Of a stretch of 64,000 nt of DNA, positions 48,079 through 61,243 are shown in pieces. The DNA lies in contig NC_026659.2 in the NCBI RefSeq assembly GCF_000004075.3, positions 21,098,272-21,162,271 on the forward strand. Direction: 5' to 3'. The first letter of the stretch is position 1, and the number at the start of each line of letters is the position of its first letter. Under the pieces are notes generated by a model that did no database searches, was not told the origin of the DNA, and saw only the letters and a list, made by a program, of their open reading frames with translations. Source of the stretch: Cucumis sativus. Taxonomy: Eukaryota; Streptophyta; Magnoliopsida; Cucurbitales; Cucurbitaceae. Position numbers and translations under genes: made by a program.

Positions 48079-49303
48079 GTTTCAACTCTAACCACATCAT
48101 CTTTTTGTTTTATTTCAAATTTCATGAATAAATAAAAAATCAAAGTCAAATTTTAAAATATTTGTATTAATGCTTATTAATAATTACAAATATGGAAACT
48201 CGCTAATTGCCTAATATGTGCTAATTAATAATTACAAATATGAAAATAAGTTAAATCTACCTAAAACTTTTGTATGCTTTCCCTCAATCTCTTGTCACTA
48301 ATTTTATTGTTTTTTTAATAATATATTTTCAAAAAAAAAAAAAAAGAGAAAAATTATTCTACTCTCTTTTAAAATGATCATTTTCAATTATAAAAATCTT
48401 TTTCCTTTTTTTTTTTTTTTTTGTTTTTAGGAAAATTATTCATTGCTTTAAGGCTCATTTAGTTGGATATCTATAATTTGTTGCAAAAATACATTTGTGT
48501 TCATGATTTAAATCACGTGAACAGTATATATATTTAGTTGTTTATATTTCAAAATGAAAATCATTCAACTTTAAAACTCACTTAGTTATGTATCTCTAAT
48601 TTGTTCGAAAATATATACTTTCGAGTTCTCAAAATTATGTTGGTGTATATTTTTTGTTTTTTTATATTTCAAAACGTCTAGTCCTTTTATGGAATGAATT
48701 TAAATGGACTAATAATTATATCAAGTTAAACTTCAAACTTTTATAAGTATATCAATTCATTATCGTTGAACGAGAAATTTCAAACCAAACAATGATAAAT
48801 GACTACGTCATCTCTCTAATTAATTAAGGATGGAATTATATAAATCATTATCAACTAGGAAGTTGACATGTGTTCCAAATAGGAATGAAGAACATAAATT
48901 GGCTAAATCTCGATGATGCTAAGTTGTTTTATGGTCACCATTGAATCGAATAAAATTAATTTGGTCTAATTTTATATTATTATTTATAGGTTTAAAGATA
49001 AATTGAGCTTGAAAATAGACTTTATTTAGTCCAAATGCTATATAAAACCTAAATCTATATTGTTGAATCCAAATGCAAGACTCGTAGATTAAACCAGCCC
49101 AAATCCACATAAAATCAATCTCGGAACTCTATAAATAAAAAAGCTATTTTTCTTTGAAATTCATAAACTTTTGCAATAATCGCTAAAATTATCCCAAAGG
49201 TGAGAAGAATAACTCTAAAGGCTAAATTACCCCTCGAGGCTCAAGTCCTGAAGGCCCCAACAATCCAACTTTGAGAATGTCCACACGCATAAGTTCAACT
49301 CCT

Positions 49304-49335
49304 AATGTATGGATGTTCGAGAACGTCCATACATT
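49304..49335. repeat. Short hairpin
   Basis: AATGTATGGATG pairs with CGTCCATACATT around an eight-base TTCGAGAA loop that can itself pair three bases. Only one G-T/mismatch position lies in the stem. Confidence 0.8.
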
Positions 49336-50929
49336 GAGTGAATGAATTAACTGAGAGAAAATCAGAAAATTAAATAATAGAGACAAAACCACGTGACATC
49401 AAATCAAGTACAAAGTTCAACTCTACTGAACACGCATTTCAAGAAACCATGTGTTGAACTTATAATTAAATAAATTAAATCTTGAGCTTTCATAAATTAA
49501 ACATTACACAAAATGTTATTTGAAAATCGTTCTTGAATTTACTTAAAACATCAATTTTGTAAAGCTAATATGAAAAATCGAAAATTCGATTTTAAATTTA
49601 TTTAATTTTTATAACTTTCACGTGTGGTAAATTTTGGGGTAAATATTGGTGGAATCAAATTGATCTTTTGGGGTAAATTTTCTTTCTCCTCCCCTGTGGT
49701 AAATTTTGTTGTAGTCACCGTCTCTTGCTTTTGGAACAATTTGCCTAGAAGAAGTAATGTGTTGAAAAGATGTAACATTTAGACTTAACGTCTAGACAAT
49801 TCACGAATTTGTCTTGTATTTCGCTTGGTATAAGTAGTATCTCGCCTTGTTTATACATAATGTCTAATTTGACCGCTTGATGTCTCGTCTTGTCTGATGA
49901 TCAAAATGCCTAAGGATCAGCTCCAATAACTTATCATGTACTAATCAATTTGTCTACTTGATCAACTTGTCTAGTCAAACGCCTACTACAAAATAGAAAC
50001 TAGTTAATAAAGAAAGGCTGAGTCGCGGATCTCGCTTCTTTAAGACGTTTCCTGGCTCTACTCCTTTGTGCAAACAAATTTATATAGCCTTGTAGTCCCC
50101 AGAATAAAACAATCGTGTTCTTCGATCCAAATTGCATTGAGATTGATTGGAATACCAACACTCAAATGGACATTTTTGTTGCTCGAAAAACCATAGAAAT
50201 ATAGTTTGAAAAATAAGTTTTTCTATGTTTTTCTCATATATCAAAATGAAGAAGGAAAAGTGTTTTACATGGTGGATGAGACTAAAAGAGATGTTGTTAA
50301 TTAAATAGGAAAAATTAATTATGGAAATGTTTGTAATTAAGGGAGGAAAACATTGAGAATTAAATACATAAAACGAAATTAAAACGTTTGATTCTTTCAT
50401 GAGTCACTATCATAAAGATTTGGGCTCACCCTTACAAAAATAGCAAAAAAATATATTATAATAGAACACATGTCACTACATTTTCTAAATTACAAAAATA
50501 ATAAATTTAAAAGTCGATAATCCTATGATTACCGTCTGATAGTTGTATGTTATCACTAATTTTGCCATATTCTCAATATAGCTATTTTTTAAAAATGTTT
50601 TTGTAATTTTGTGCAATTTTCCTAAAGGTTTTGTATTAAAAGACATATAATATCATTATTACATCTCATCTCGTCTAAGATGGCGACATGTGCGTGAAGA
50701 ACTTAGCAAATCTTCTAGTCTTCTCGCCTAGGATGACAACTTACGTGTGAAGATTAGCAAATATAATCTCCTAGCCATCTCACTTTGGATGACAACATGC
50801 AACTTATTTACTTAACATTTCTCCTTTTCAAGCTCACAATTAAACGAGGATTTTGTAATAATGATATTTTTTAAAAATTTCATCAACAGTTGCTCGACAC
50901 ACTTGTTCTCATTACAACTCATCTCCTTT

Positions 50930-51171
50930 CATATGGTTGTTGTTACCGACAGATTTACTATAGGCCCAGGGGGCTCGAGCCTTCCCTCCCTCAACTTTAT
51001 TGTCTTTATATGATATATATAAATAAAACAAAATAATATTTAGTATTTGTATGCAATTTAGTGGTAATTATGCTTGTAAGTCCTCATTCCAATCTTCTCT
51101 ATGTAGATTTTTATTTTTTTCCTAAGTTACAACTCGAAGTCTGTCAATCAATTTTCTGAATCCGCCACTGG
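50930..51171 (-). mobile_element. Possible hAT-type repeat end
   Basis: Read on the minus strand from 51171, the sequence begins CAGTGGCGGATTCAGAAAAT, and the block ends near 50960 with a GGCTCGAGCCCCCTGGGCC-like stretch. Starts of the form CAGTGGCGGA recur at the ends of plant repeats, often hAT-like. No partner end or target duplication was found. Confidence 0.35.
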
Positions 51172-52117
51172 TTATTGTCTATACATAAAAAGAGTATTGT
51201 ACTCTTTTTGTTCACAATAAAAATTTATCATGGTAAACATTTTGGAACGAAAAAAACACCATATATTTGTGTTCCTAAACTCATTATTTTGCAATTAATT
51301 ATTTGTTATTTTTTAATAAAATAAGTTGTTATTTTATTTCGTGTCTTAGGTTGCATTAATAAAATCGAAGCATGTAAAAATCAAATGATATTATATGTAA
51401 TCGTTAAACATATACGAGTGATATACAACTGGATTATATTTAAGTAACTAATAATCTTAGATTTAGGAAATTGAGATGAAAATAAGGGTAAGCATTTCTT
51501 TTCGACATTAATATAATCCCACTCACACTTTTAACTTTTTATTTTATATGTTAGTAAAATTAATTAATTGAAGAAATTCTTTTAAAAAATAAAAATATTG
51601 AAACAAAATATAGCAAAATTTATCCAACCTCTTGAAAGTTTTGCTTTTTTTTTTTTTGTTATATAACAATTTTTCTTAATTTTTTGCAATTAAAATTTAT
51701 AGTTTAGAAAATTATATTAAAATTTAAATTATAGTCTCTCATTTTAACAACTCCAATTTAATAAATAAATAGATTATATATAATTTAATATACACATAAA
51801 TTTTATTTTAGTTCAATAAATTAGTTTATATATATAAACAAATAAACTCATACTTATGTTTAAATAAAATGTAAAGAACCAATGAAATAAAACTATCAAG
51901 TAATTATATTTGTAATTAGTTAATGATGATTGGTTTCAATTAATTTCAAGTAGTTCTTATGAAAAAATGTTTAAATGAAAACAAATTATAAAAAAAAAAA
52001 AGAGTTGTTTTCGAAGTCACATTCTATATAACCTATTGAACACAAAACCTTAATTAAACTCACAAAACCTTAATTAAACTCGAAATCTTAATTATTGAAG
52101 TTGAAACTTTAAATTAG

Positions 52118-52150
<33 letters not shown>

Positions 52151-52601
52151 GCTGTAAAAGCCGGAATTAAACTCACATACATTTCTTTTTATATTTTTCT
52201 TTTCTTTCTTTCGTTACTTTTATTATTATTGTATTGATATTATTATTGTTTCCAAATTTCAACATCTAAGATAAAAGAGATTTGAAATAGTTTATGTATG
52301 TGAGTATATGACTTTAACTTTACTAGTTATAAAAAAGACTAAGTTAAATTTAAAACTTGGTGGTTATGGTTTTGAAACAAAAAAAGAAATAGAATTTAGT
52401 TGTTTTATTATTAAAAATTATAACAAATCATTATGGTTTTGATTCTAATTATGAAAAGGTATGGATTAAATTCTAATTTTTGATTTTAGAAAGGAGTGAA
52501 ATTTACCAATTGACCTAATTAAGTTTTCTCTCTCTTGCATGCAACGAGTAATTCTGTCAGTCACATTGTGACGACTCTAGGGATAGGATAATCCCTATCG
52601 T

Positions 52602-52608
52602 TATATAT
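52602..52608 (+). promoter_or_regulatory. Probable TATA box of the RRM gene
   Basis: TATATAT in CGTTATATATGGC lies 290 bases before the start codon and is followed by a CT-rich leader (52800-52880). It is inferred from position. Confidence 0.45.
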
Positions 52609-52892
52609 GGCAAGTTTTAGTTGCCAAATCTTGAGAGGAGCAGCAAGTCTTTGTTTGGAAATATGTTAATGGAGTTTGGCTTTGTTTTCTACAACAAGAG
52701 CAAGCAGTGGAAACCCTCTACCCTCTAAATGCATCGTTTCATTCAAAATTCTAAACTCCATCAATGGTGTCTCTTCAACCCTGTTAAATACCAACGCCCT
52801 TCCACTAATCCCTTCTTCTTCTTCTCTTCTTAAAGAACCAAGTTAGCTTTCTTTTCTTCTTCTTTTTCTTTTTAATTTTAATAATTAGAACA

Positions 52893-54705
52893 ATGGCTTC
52901 TTCGTCCTCGTCTCTGCAAGATACTAATACAAATTACACTATAACACAAGAAGAATTCAACCTGTTTCACACGATCGACCGAAGCCTTTTTAGTCGAATG
53001 GTTTTTTCCCTGGGTCGGGAGCCGGAGGAGTCGGTTCGAGTGATGGGATTTTGGCTTTGGCTTGAGAAATATGGTGAAGAGTCGAATTTGGTTCATAAAA
53101 TGTTGGGTCTGCCCGACGTTTTGGTTGATGCACTTTGTGATGAAGCCGTCATATCCTTGGCTTGTATACAAAACGACAAATTTCCATTTGAACCGGATTC
53201 GACCCTGGACATTCCTCTCATTCAACACGTTTCTAAAACTCCGGTTTCTCTCCGGTTCGTCCACCACAACCGGCTCGAAATCCTCCCTGGCGTTGCCAAG
53301 ATGTGTAACGATATCTGCCGTAGAGCCTTTCTTGATATTCTCCAAACGCTTCATACACGGCGCGCGATATCACGCGCCCCCGCCGCCGTATCCATTCCGG
53401 CAGTTCAAGGCGAAGGGGGTGGCCGTGGAAGGGTCTTTGAGGGGGCTCCTCCGGTGACTAATTTTTTTGTACCCAGTTTTGGGTTTTTAGGCCTGGGGGG
53501 AGAGTGTTCGACGGCGGCGATTCGGAGTGGAATGAGTAGCTTGGAGTTGAAAAGTGGGAAAGAAGAACAAGAAGGGGAAGTGGTTCCGGCGGATCAAAGG
53601 ACCATTTTTCTGACTTTCTCGAAGGGATACCCAATTTCTGAAGATGAAGTTAGAGACTATTTTGGCAGGTTTTTTTTTTTCTTTTTTCTTATTTTAATTT
53701 TGTTAATAATTAAGTAATGAATTAATTCTTGGTTCTTTTTCCCATATATCTCTCCATATTCCTCTGCATGTCGAAAATTTTGTCAAAGATTTTTAGATTG
53801 TAGCGAAGGGTCAGAGATTTTCTTTATGACACATATTGTTAAGTTTTCATAAAAGTGTATATTAAATTATTGTGGGGAAAAAGTCGGATATTGGAGCTTT
53901 TTTTTTTTTTTTTTATGAAATTTTGTGCTATTTTTTAGTCTATTAAATTTAAAATTTTTAAATAGAATTATAAAACAAAATAATCTTGTTATTTAATTCT
54001 AAATTTTCTAGTTTGTGTATCTATGGTTTTGAAAAAAAGGAATATCAAGTTTAGTAATTGAACCTAAATTATATATAAAAATATAAAAGGGAAGAAATTG
54101 AGGCAAATGGTGAAATCCTACCTGTTTTCTATATCATTCGAATTTGAAGGGAAGTTAATCTCCGAGTGGAGCAAATAAAGGAACACAAAATACCTTCTTT
54201 CTATAAATTTTTTATTAAAGAAAATAGCATAAAGAGCAACTTTGGGTTTTTTCCTTTTTTTTTTTTTTCTTTTTACCAAGTTTGACTAATGCAATTTTCT
54301 TTTGTTCTTTTTTGTGCATGAATATAGATGGTTGTTAGAGTTGCTTTTTTAATAAATCAAGACACCTAAAATGGTTTTTTTTTTTCTTCCCATTTTTCTT
54401 TTAGGGAGGAACTAAAATGTAATTTAAGCTTCTAATATTACATATATTTGTGGTGTTTGAGCAGAAGATATGGGAATTTCATAGAGAGCATTCACATGCA
54501 AGAGGCACACCCACCCGAGCAACCGTTGTACGCCCGGCTGGTGGTGAAAACAGAGTCCTCCATTGACCTCGTCCTTGAAGCAAGAACCAAGGCTAAGTTT
54601 TCCATCAATGGAAAACACGTCTGGGCTCGAAAATATGTTCGTAAAACTCCAATCAGGTCCTCTCCCAGACCACCTCCCCACCGCCATCTCCGTCACTTAG
54701 TCTAG
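52893..54705 (+). CDS. Plant RRM-type RNA-binding protein
   Basis: Two exons, 52893-53668 and 54465-54705. They join within an Arg codon (AG|A) to give 338 aa. Residues 18-160 form an all-helical-looking conserved domain (EEFNLFHTIDRSLFSRMV, then ESVRVMGFWLWLEKYG) that I know from a plant family but cannot name. Residues 160-230 are a Gly/Pro-rich linker. Residues 236-310 read as a divergent RRM: RNP2-like TIFLTFSKGYPISEDEVRDY, then RRYGNFIESIHM, then PLYARLVVKTESSIDLVLEA and GKHVWARKYVRK. The aromatic RNP1 positions are poorly conserved, so RNA binding is likely but not certain. The 796-nt intron has T-runs and nothing else notable. The last 20 residues are Arg/Pro/His-rich and lie in a tandemly duplicated sequence. 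Confidence 0.8.
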
Positions 54706-54770
54706 CTCAATATGTTCGTAGAACTCCAATCAGATCCTCTCTCAGACCTTCTCCAACGCCAATCTGCTCC
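54631..54770 (+). repeat. 77-bp tandem duplication at the RRM gene's 3' end
   Basis: TATGTTCGTAAAACTCCAAT at 54634 recurs as TATGTTCGTAGAACTCCAAT at 54711, and similarity continues for about 60 bases. The first unit encodes the C-terminus and stop. The second lies in the 3' UTR. Confidence 0.92.
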
Positions 54771-55646
54771 CTGATCAACCAACTCAACTCGCTTTTGTTC
54801 TCATTACTACATTTTGTACAAACAAGTAATCATCCTATGCTCTCTGTATCAAACCATAGTGCATAAAGTCTTAGAACTTTCGTTTCTGTTTTTTCGTTCT
54901 TCTTTTCTGGATATAAAGTTTATGTACTTAAGGAATAAGTAAAGTCTATGAAATTGGAAAATTGTGCGTATCTTGGGTGTTGTGAAAAGGGCCTCTAAGC
55001 ATTGAAACAAACATCATAATTCCAATTGAAACAACACACATCTCAAATGACAATCTACTATTCCATTGTTTCTATTTTACTTCATTTTTAAGGCTCCAAA
55101 ATTGAAAGCTAGAAGTTAGAAAGTAGTAATTTTTCACATAACTTGTATTTATAATGATAATAATAGAACACCACATGATAAACTTGTGTATTGAACCAAA
55201 ATACAATTCACCTTCCAAGATTGTGTTTTGCCTTGGGACCTAACTAGCCAAATGCCCAAGACTGCCAAACACAAGAACTGTACCTCCAAGTAATTCTGCA
55301 GCTATTCCTTTATAAACTAGTTCCAAACAAAACCATTTTTTTTCATGCAATAGCAAGAAACAATGATCCTAAAAATAGATAGGAATCAACCCCTACACCA
55401 TGTACAAACTGAACCCCTCAAACCCTCCTTTCTTCATTTCTTTGTGGCCTTGTCAATTGACTTGCTAAAAATAGGTAATCTAGAGTTCTTATTTCATCAT
55501 CCACGGTTTCCTTAATCTTCTTCATGTTCAAGCACTGAATAGAGCTCGACTTGTAGGCGCTAAGTCGCTGGATCTATATGTAAGTAAGCGACGGTTGACA
55601 AAATGTTGTGACAAATTAAATCCTTCCCTAATGGATTGCAGTCAAC
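54771..55646. other. Convergent 3' region between RRM gene and UPF2
   Basis: Holds the 3' UTRs of both genes. No ORF, repeat or RNA gene is recognised. Poly(A)-type signals (AATAAA-like) are numerous and not diagnostic. Confidence 0.5.
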
Positions 55647-58600
55647 TCACTTCTTTCTACTATAATGCACGCCACTACCAGGATACCGATGATGGGGATG
55701 ACGCGAACCACCGCTCCTCCCACCCGAACCTTCCCAATTGTTTCCCCGAGTAGGAACTCTATTGCCCCCTGTCTGCATCCAATTCATTGTTTGGGAGCCT
55801 AGTCCATTAAGTTCCTCCTCTTCCCGGTCGTTGTACTCTAAGATTAACCTCTTAATATCTTGCTTCTCTTCTAGCTCTGCTGCTTCTTTCTGTTTAGTGC
55901 TCTGTAAAAGTGTGCAATCACGGGGGATATACATCTTCTTGGTTTGCTGCTTGTTTCCACGCTTAACAAGAACTTTCACTTGAACCTCCTTGCTTCCACC
56001 AGCATCCTCATCCAATCCCTCATCTCCACTCTCTCCACCAGCCCCCCTTCCATGGTGGTCCCTCGTCGACCCCTCAAACAAATTCATTGGTATCATCATA
56101 TTCAATGTTGGTCGGCCACGAAGCTCTTGCCTGCGCTGATCCATACTCTCCTGCATTCAGAATGACTTATATTCATCAATAAGTTTGAGGAAATATTAAA
56201 ATAATACAATGTCTATACTGTAGTAACCAATGCATCCTCAAGTGCTCTCACAAATCAATTAAGTGGTTTAAACTAAAGAATAAACTTCAAGAAATTTAAG
56301 TGCCCTGTTGCACTAATCAAATCAAAATGAAGCCTCGAGTTTAGAAGCATAAGAGTACGGCAAGTGATCATAAAAATAAATCTTGCCTGCATTACAGCCC
56401 TGAGCTCTTGCTCGAAATTGGCTTCTTCTCTTGGGTCCACCTCAGGCACTTTTTGTCTAACGTGAACCTCATCATCCTCATCGGAAGCAGGCCCACCCGG
56501 TTCTTCATCGTCTTCGTCATCCTCAGTGTCACATCCATCCTCGTGATTATTCTCCAAGTCCGACTCTTCATCATCACGTCCCTCTGCCTCAATAGTGCCA
56601 CTTCCTGTATCACTGTCGCTATCAGCACCATCTTCATGAGCTCCACCATTTTCCTTAGAGCCATTCACTGTGTCCCTTCCATTAGCTGAGGTGATATTGG
56701 AAGTTGCTCTACTGGGCTTTTCCGCATCAAGGTGTTTCTCAGTATTGGGCTTGTCATTTGAGACCGAACGTTCATGCTCCTCAAGTTCTACAAAAGCAGC
56801 ATTTATCTCTTCAATGGATGAGTATCTGGTCATGTTCGGCTGCAGTTCCGCAAATAAATCCTGAAAAGGCAAACTTCACCATATAATTGACGTGCAAGAA
56901 TGAGGAATAAAATAAATGAAGACGCGCTACAGAGCATTTAGCAAAAAACAGTACTTTTTTCCTCTTTTCAAAGATACACCAAATTGACAGAGGTCACAAA
57001 AACTTCAATGACACCAGTGACCAAAACTTGCATGAATATTTGCAAATGTGAACATGATTACAATGAGCAATATTTTGTACATTTATTGGCATAATAGGTG
57101 TGTAATACACTCATTGTACAAAAACCTATACAAGTGTAGAAGAAAGTAAAAAAAAATCAGAGCAGTATACATCAGAACTCTTTTTTTCTTTTGTAAGTTT
57201 TAAATGTGTAAGCTTAAGCTTAGATTTCCTTCGTGTATACAAATTCTCTCAAAAAATAAGTCTTCTAATCTAACATGATAAACTGACCTGTAAGTCAAAC
57301 TCAATGTCCAACGGAAGAGCTCCTTTGCTGAGAATATATTTCTGGAAGTGTATAAAAAATCGATCAAGTTTCCTCTTTGAAGATCCACGATCAAAGTAGT
57401 GACCACAGGTTTGAAGAAGCGTGATAATCATCCTTATGCGGAAAGTGTCCTCAGGTGGATCCAATACATCTTGCTGAAAGCAACAAAGATCAATTACATT
57501 AGACTTGAATAAAATAAAACATTCATTTGGCTAAGCACAAAGAAACAATCTTGTACTACATAAACCAAAACTCAGCATCCTCCACAAGTATTGAACATAT
57601 ATATGGTCTACTTCATTCATCGGACATTAACAGATTGCATATCCTACAAAGAGAATTTAGAATGACAGAAACTACACCTCCGAATATCCATCCAACTTGA
57701 TTAAATTACTAAGATCCTTGGTGCCATTAGTAGCGGCTAGTGCAAAAGGAATCCCCATTGATTGCTTGCAAGTTATAACCAAGGTTTCTACTTGTGTTGA
57801 GGTATAGTACAACTAGTCATTCATATTTCTCAATGAAATTTAGAATTTTATAAATATATACAACCCTAGTATTACTAATAAACAATCAAAGAGAAGCATT
57901 ATCGGGCGGTGGGCGACATTGGCGCTTCGTAGAACGTTTGGAGAGAAGAAATCTTAGGACATTTGAAGATCAGATGGTTTTTTTCAGTTTTTTTTTGTTT
58001 TAGTGTGCAACATGATGCTTCTAGGTGGAGCAAGATCGAACAAAATTTATTTTAATCTCTACATGATTAATAAGAACGGGAAGACTTTCCTACACAGTTA
58101 CTTAGGGGAGTGATTCTCTCTACCCATGCTTGTAGGTTGTTCTTTTTACTGCGTTAAAATATAGTTCTCAGTTTCCTCATATATAAAACATATAAATATA
58201 TTAAGGGAAACCCTGTTGAGTTACTAAAATATCAAGGTGAAAGAAAAAATAAAAAAATTATAATCAATAACAACAAAATAATTTCGTACCTCTGAAGTGC
58301 CATGGCCAAAGACAAGAATCAAATAAAGGGTATCAAAGACCACAGATGAATCTACAAGTTCATAGTTGTACAGCTCCCCCAAAAACCGCATATGAGCAAT
58401 GCGTTTTTGCTGCATCCCATAATCATTCACTTCAAGTCCAAGCCTAATTTCTTCCAATACCTAGAAATCATAGAGATAATTAACAATCGCCAAATGAATA
58501 AAATAGATAAGTCAGATATAAAAAAGAGAACCTGAACAAATATGCAAACTACAGTCATCATGTAGTATAAAATAACTTTCATGCAACAGATTTCTAATAA

Positions 58601-61243
58601 CCAGACTTCAAATCTGAAAAACTGCTAAATTATTCCTTTTGCAAAAGGATTGAAAATATGCTCCCAGGAGTTCTTTAAAAGGTAAATAAACTAAGAAATT
58701 GCTATTAATCAAATTTTGTGGTTGAGTTATGTAATTAAGAAAAGGCTATGCCTTTCTTTTTTATGAAATCGATAACTTTACAATTAATAGGATAAAGTGG
58801 ATAAAAGATAAAAGAAAATGTAAAAATATATTAGTGAAAGAATAATGTGTTAAGGAACCAGTAAGAGAACACAAATATAGAAAGACTACTGAGAAGTAGA
58901 AAGTGTAGCTATACAGAGAGATTAATGATAATTGATCAAACATATGAGCCAATTGCATTTTAACCAAAAGCAATATTAGTTTTCTTCTTGGAACTTTCAT
59001 GTGTTTTTGTGTTTTTACAACATTCAAAGTACTTCTGAGTTGCAGAAAAAATTTAAATCAAGTACTACTACTACTAAAATACAATTTGTTTCTAATCACA
59101 GGAAAGCATCTATTCACGGTTAAAAAAAACACTGAACATCTCTTAATAAACATGAAAATGTGCATATGGAATGACGTCAACAAAGCAAGCACACTAGATA
59201 GGTAATGATCTTATCAGGTAGACGGACAAGTCCCATTTTAAGTTGAAAATGTTTTCAGTGAACTGACCTCATCGACAACAGCAACTGAGAATTCATCATG
59301 ATATCGACTCAAACCAGACGTTAGAGAAGCAATCAAGTGAATCTGGCCATACTTCCCTTTGTGAACTTTCATAAAACATTTTAAAAGGTATTGCTCACAT
59401 TCACTCCATGGAAGTTTCCGAAGTTGCCTCAACACATTCTCAATGGCAGACTTGTCTAGATCTGAGAAGAGTAACTTTCTAATATACTGCAGGATACAAG
59501 TTGAAACAACATTTGAACCAATTGTAGGTAGGAAAAATTTAGGGAACACTGCTGAGATGAATCCCATACCTGATGCAATGGTGGACGAACTTTTGACACC
59601 CGTGCAGATCTCTCTGGAGGCTTGCAAAGATAGTACGCATTTTCTACCAGGGTGCTGTGTCGGGGATCCAAATTTTTTACATTTTTCAAGCGCATCAATA
59701 TCTCCAACATGTTAGCCATCCGTACTGTAGTTTCAGGAGACCGATAAAGAAAACGCCCACAGGTCTCAAGAAGATTACAAGCAACATCAATATTATGGTG
59801 AGTGAAATCATCTAAACATGCCTGCCGAAAAGAGAAAATGTCTTCATCAATTAACCATAATTTTCCAACCACAACGAAACATCAACTTCTGGTTTATAAA
59901 CTAGCATAGGCTTATTGCTCGTTCAAATTGCAGTTGGACCTTTCTTTTGGCTTTTATGACAAGAAAAAACAAAATAGTCATCATCAACAAAGGAAAGCCT
60001 TTCTTTATTTTCAACACACTATTTATCAGCTCTCACTTGCGCAAATTTTGTACTATTTCCAACAATCACATTTGAATACTTTCTGTGTGAAGATCTTTGG
60101 AATTACTCTCTATGCGAACCTCTCTCTAATCTTCCTTAGTTGTGGGCTATATTTTCCTTCCCTATTTTTGTGATATCATCTGATCAATAAAATTGATTCT
60201 TACCCCCCAAACAAAAGAAATACAGGTAATAAAAATGATGCAAACTGATTGAATAAAACCCAAAATGATTGGAACAGTCAATTAAAAGCATGAAGCTTTA
60301 TAATTTAAAAATAAATAAATAATCCCAATAGACCCTACAGAAATTTGACACAATCGGCCACATATGAGGAAATTTTGGCACGCATATGAAAAATATGATT
60401 TCAAAATATATAGAGCAGTAGAACATGATGTGTCATCAACAGGTGTGTCCTCCACTCATACCTTTAAACAGCTAAAAACGAGGCCGGCAGAAGCAATTTT
60501 GAACTTGCAAAGCTCTCCAATAAACCTAATATTTCTAATCTTTGTTTCAATGTTCATTTGGTCCTGTTTGATTAAAATAAAAACGGAAAAAAAATTAAAA
60601 AGTAGACAACTCTATTAAAAAAAAAAGTTATATGAACTGAAAGTGAAACCTTTTTGTTCAATAAAAAGCTGAACTCCTCCTCCAACATCTGGAGAAGAAT
60701 GACAGATACATCCTTCATACAAGTTGACAATGTCGCAACCATGCGGGAGTAGTAAGGCAGCAACTCCAATGATGTCCTAGGCACATTAAACAAAGCCCTC
60801 ACAAGCTTCTTCCGGTTAGCCTTGGAATTCAAATAACAAAACTCTACCTGCAAGTATACAAAAATATTAACATTGCATTCTTAACAAAGATCCAGCCTTC
60901 CATCCCATCTAAAAAAATCAAAATTAATCTGAGAGAGAGAAGTAATTACAGTCAGCTGATCAATAAGGTCACGGCTGACACAACCAGGGAGTCTCTGCAA
61001 CAAAGCATCCAAATTTGTTCCTTCAATATTTTTAAGTTTTTCTTTTTCATTTTCCATCTTTCTATCTCCATCTTTTTCTTTCCCCTTCTCCTTATCTGTA
61101 TCGTTATTCTTTTCTTTATCTTTTTCTTCTCTGTCCTTCCCTTTCTCACCTTTCTCATTAATTTTGCCATCCTGTAGTAAACAATCTGTAGAAACCTCAA
61201 TGGCCTCCAGGGAAGTTTGCTGACCTTGTTCTGCTTCAGATTC
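55647..61243 (-). CDS. UPF2: Regulator of nonsense transcripts UPF2, C-terminal part
   Basis: Nine exons on the minus strand, all phase 0, in transcript order: 60950-61243, 60650-60847, 60462-60563, 59570-59821, 59268-59486, 58290-58460, 57288-57473, 56387-56860, 55647-56150. They give 799 aa. The N-terminal ~390 residues lie beyond the window. The first exon is Lys/Glu-rich, then LDALLQRLPGCVSRDLIDQL opens a MIF4G domain. A further MIF4G domain spans roughly exons 5-7, ending DRFFIHFQKYILSKGALPLD. The eighth exon is a strongly acidic linker (EDDEDDEEPGG). The last exon, with RPTLNMMIPMNLFEG and VKVLVKRGNKQQTKKMYIP, is the UPF1-binding region. UPF2 bridges UPF1 and UPF3 in cytoplasmic nonsense-mediated decay. 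The intron after exon 8 uses a GC donor. Confidence 0.95.
56151..56386 (-). other. GC-AG intron of UPF2
   Basis: The upstream exon ends GTAATGCAG followed by GCAAGA, and the next exon begins after TGAATGCAG with GAGAGTATGG. UPF2 homologs read 'ELRALxQES' here, so the protein continues directly from Gln to Glu-Ser, which fixes the splice at CAG|GC. The rest of the donor matches consensus perfectly, as is usual for GC introns. Confidence 0.85.

Larger units (their letters stand above)
48079..52590. other. Long gene-free interval with decayed repeats
   Basis: A short hairpin is at 49304-49335. A family 2 repeat relic (ACAAAAATAGCAAAAAAATA, later TTTTTGTAATTTTGTGC) is at 50435-50630. Three degenerate ~55-base repeats (GATGACAAC...GTGTGAAGATTAGC) occur at 50660-50800. 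A possible hAT end is at 51171, and a (TA)n run at 52118-52146. No coding region is supported. Confidence 0.5.

Noticed and set aside
57640-57780. Possible extra UPF2 exon between 57474 and 58289
   Set aside because: The flanking exons join in phase 0 to give continuous UPF2 sequence (HGTSE then QDVLDPPED), so no exon is missing.
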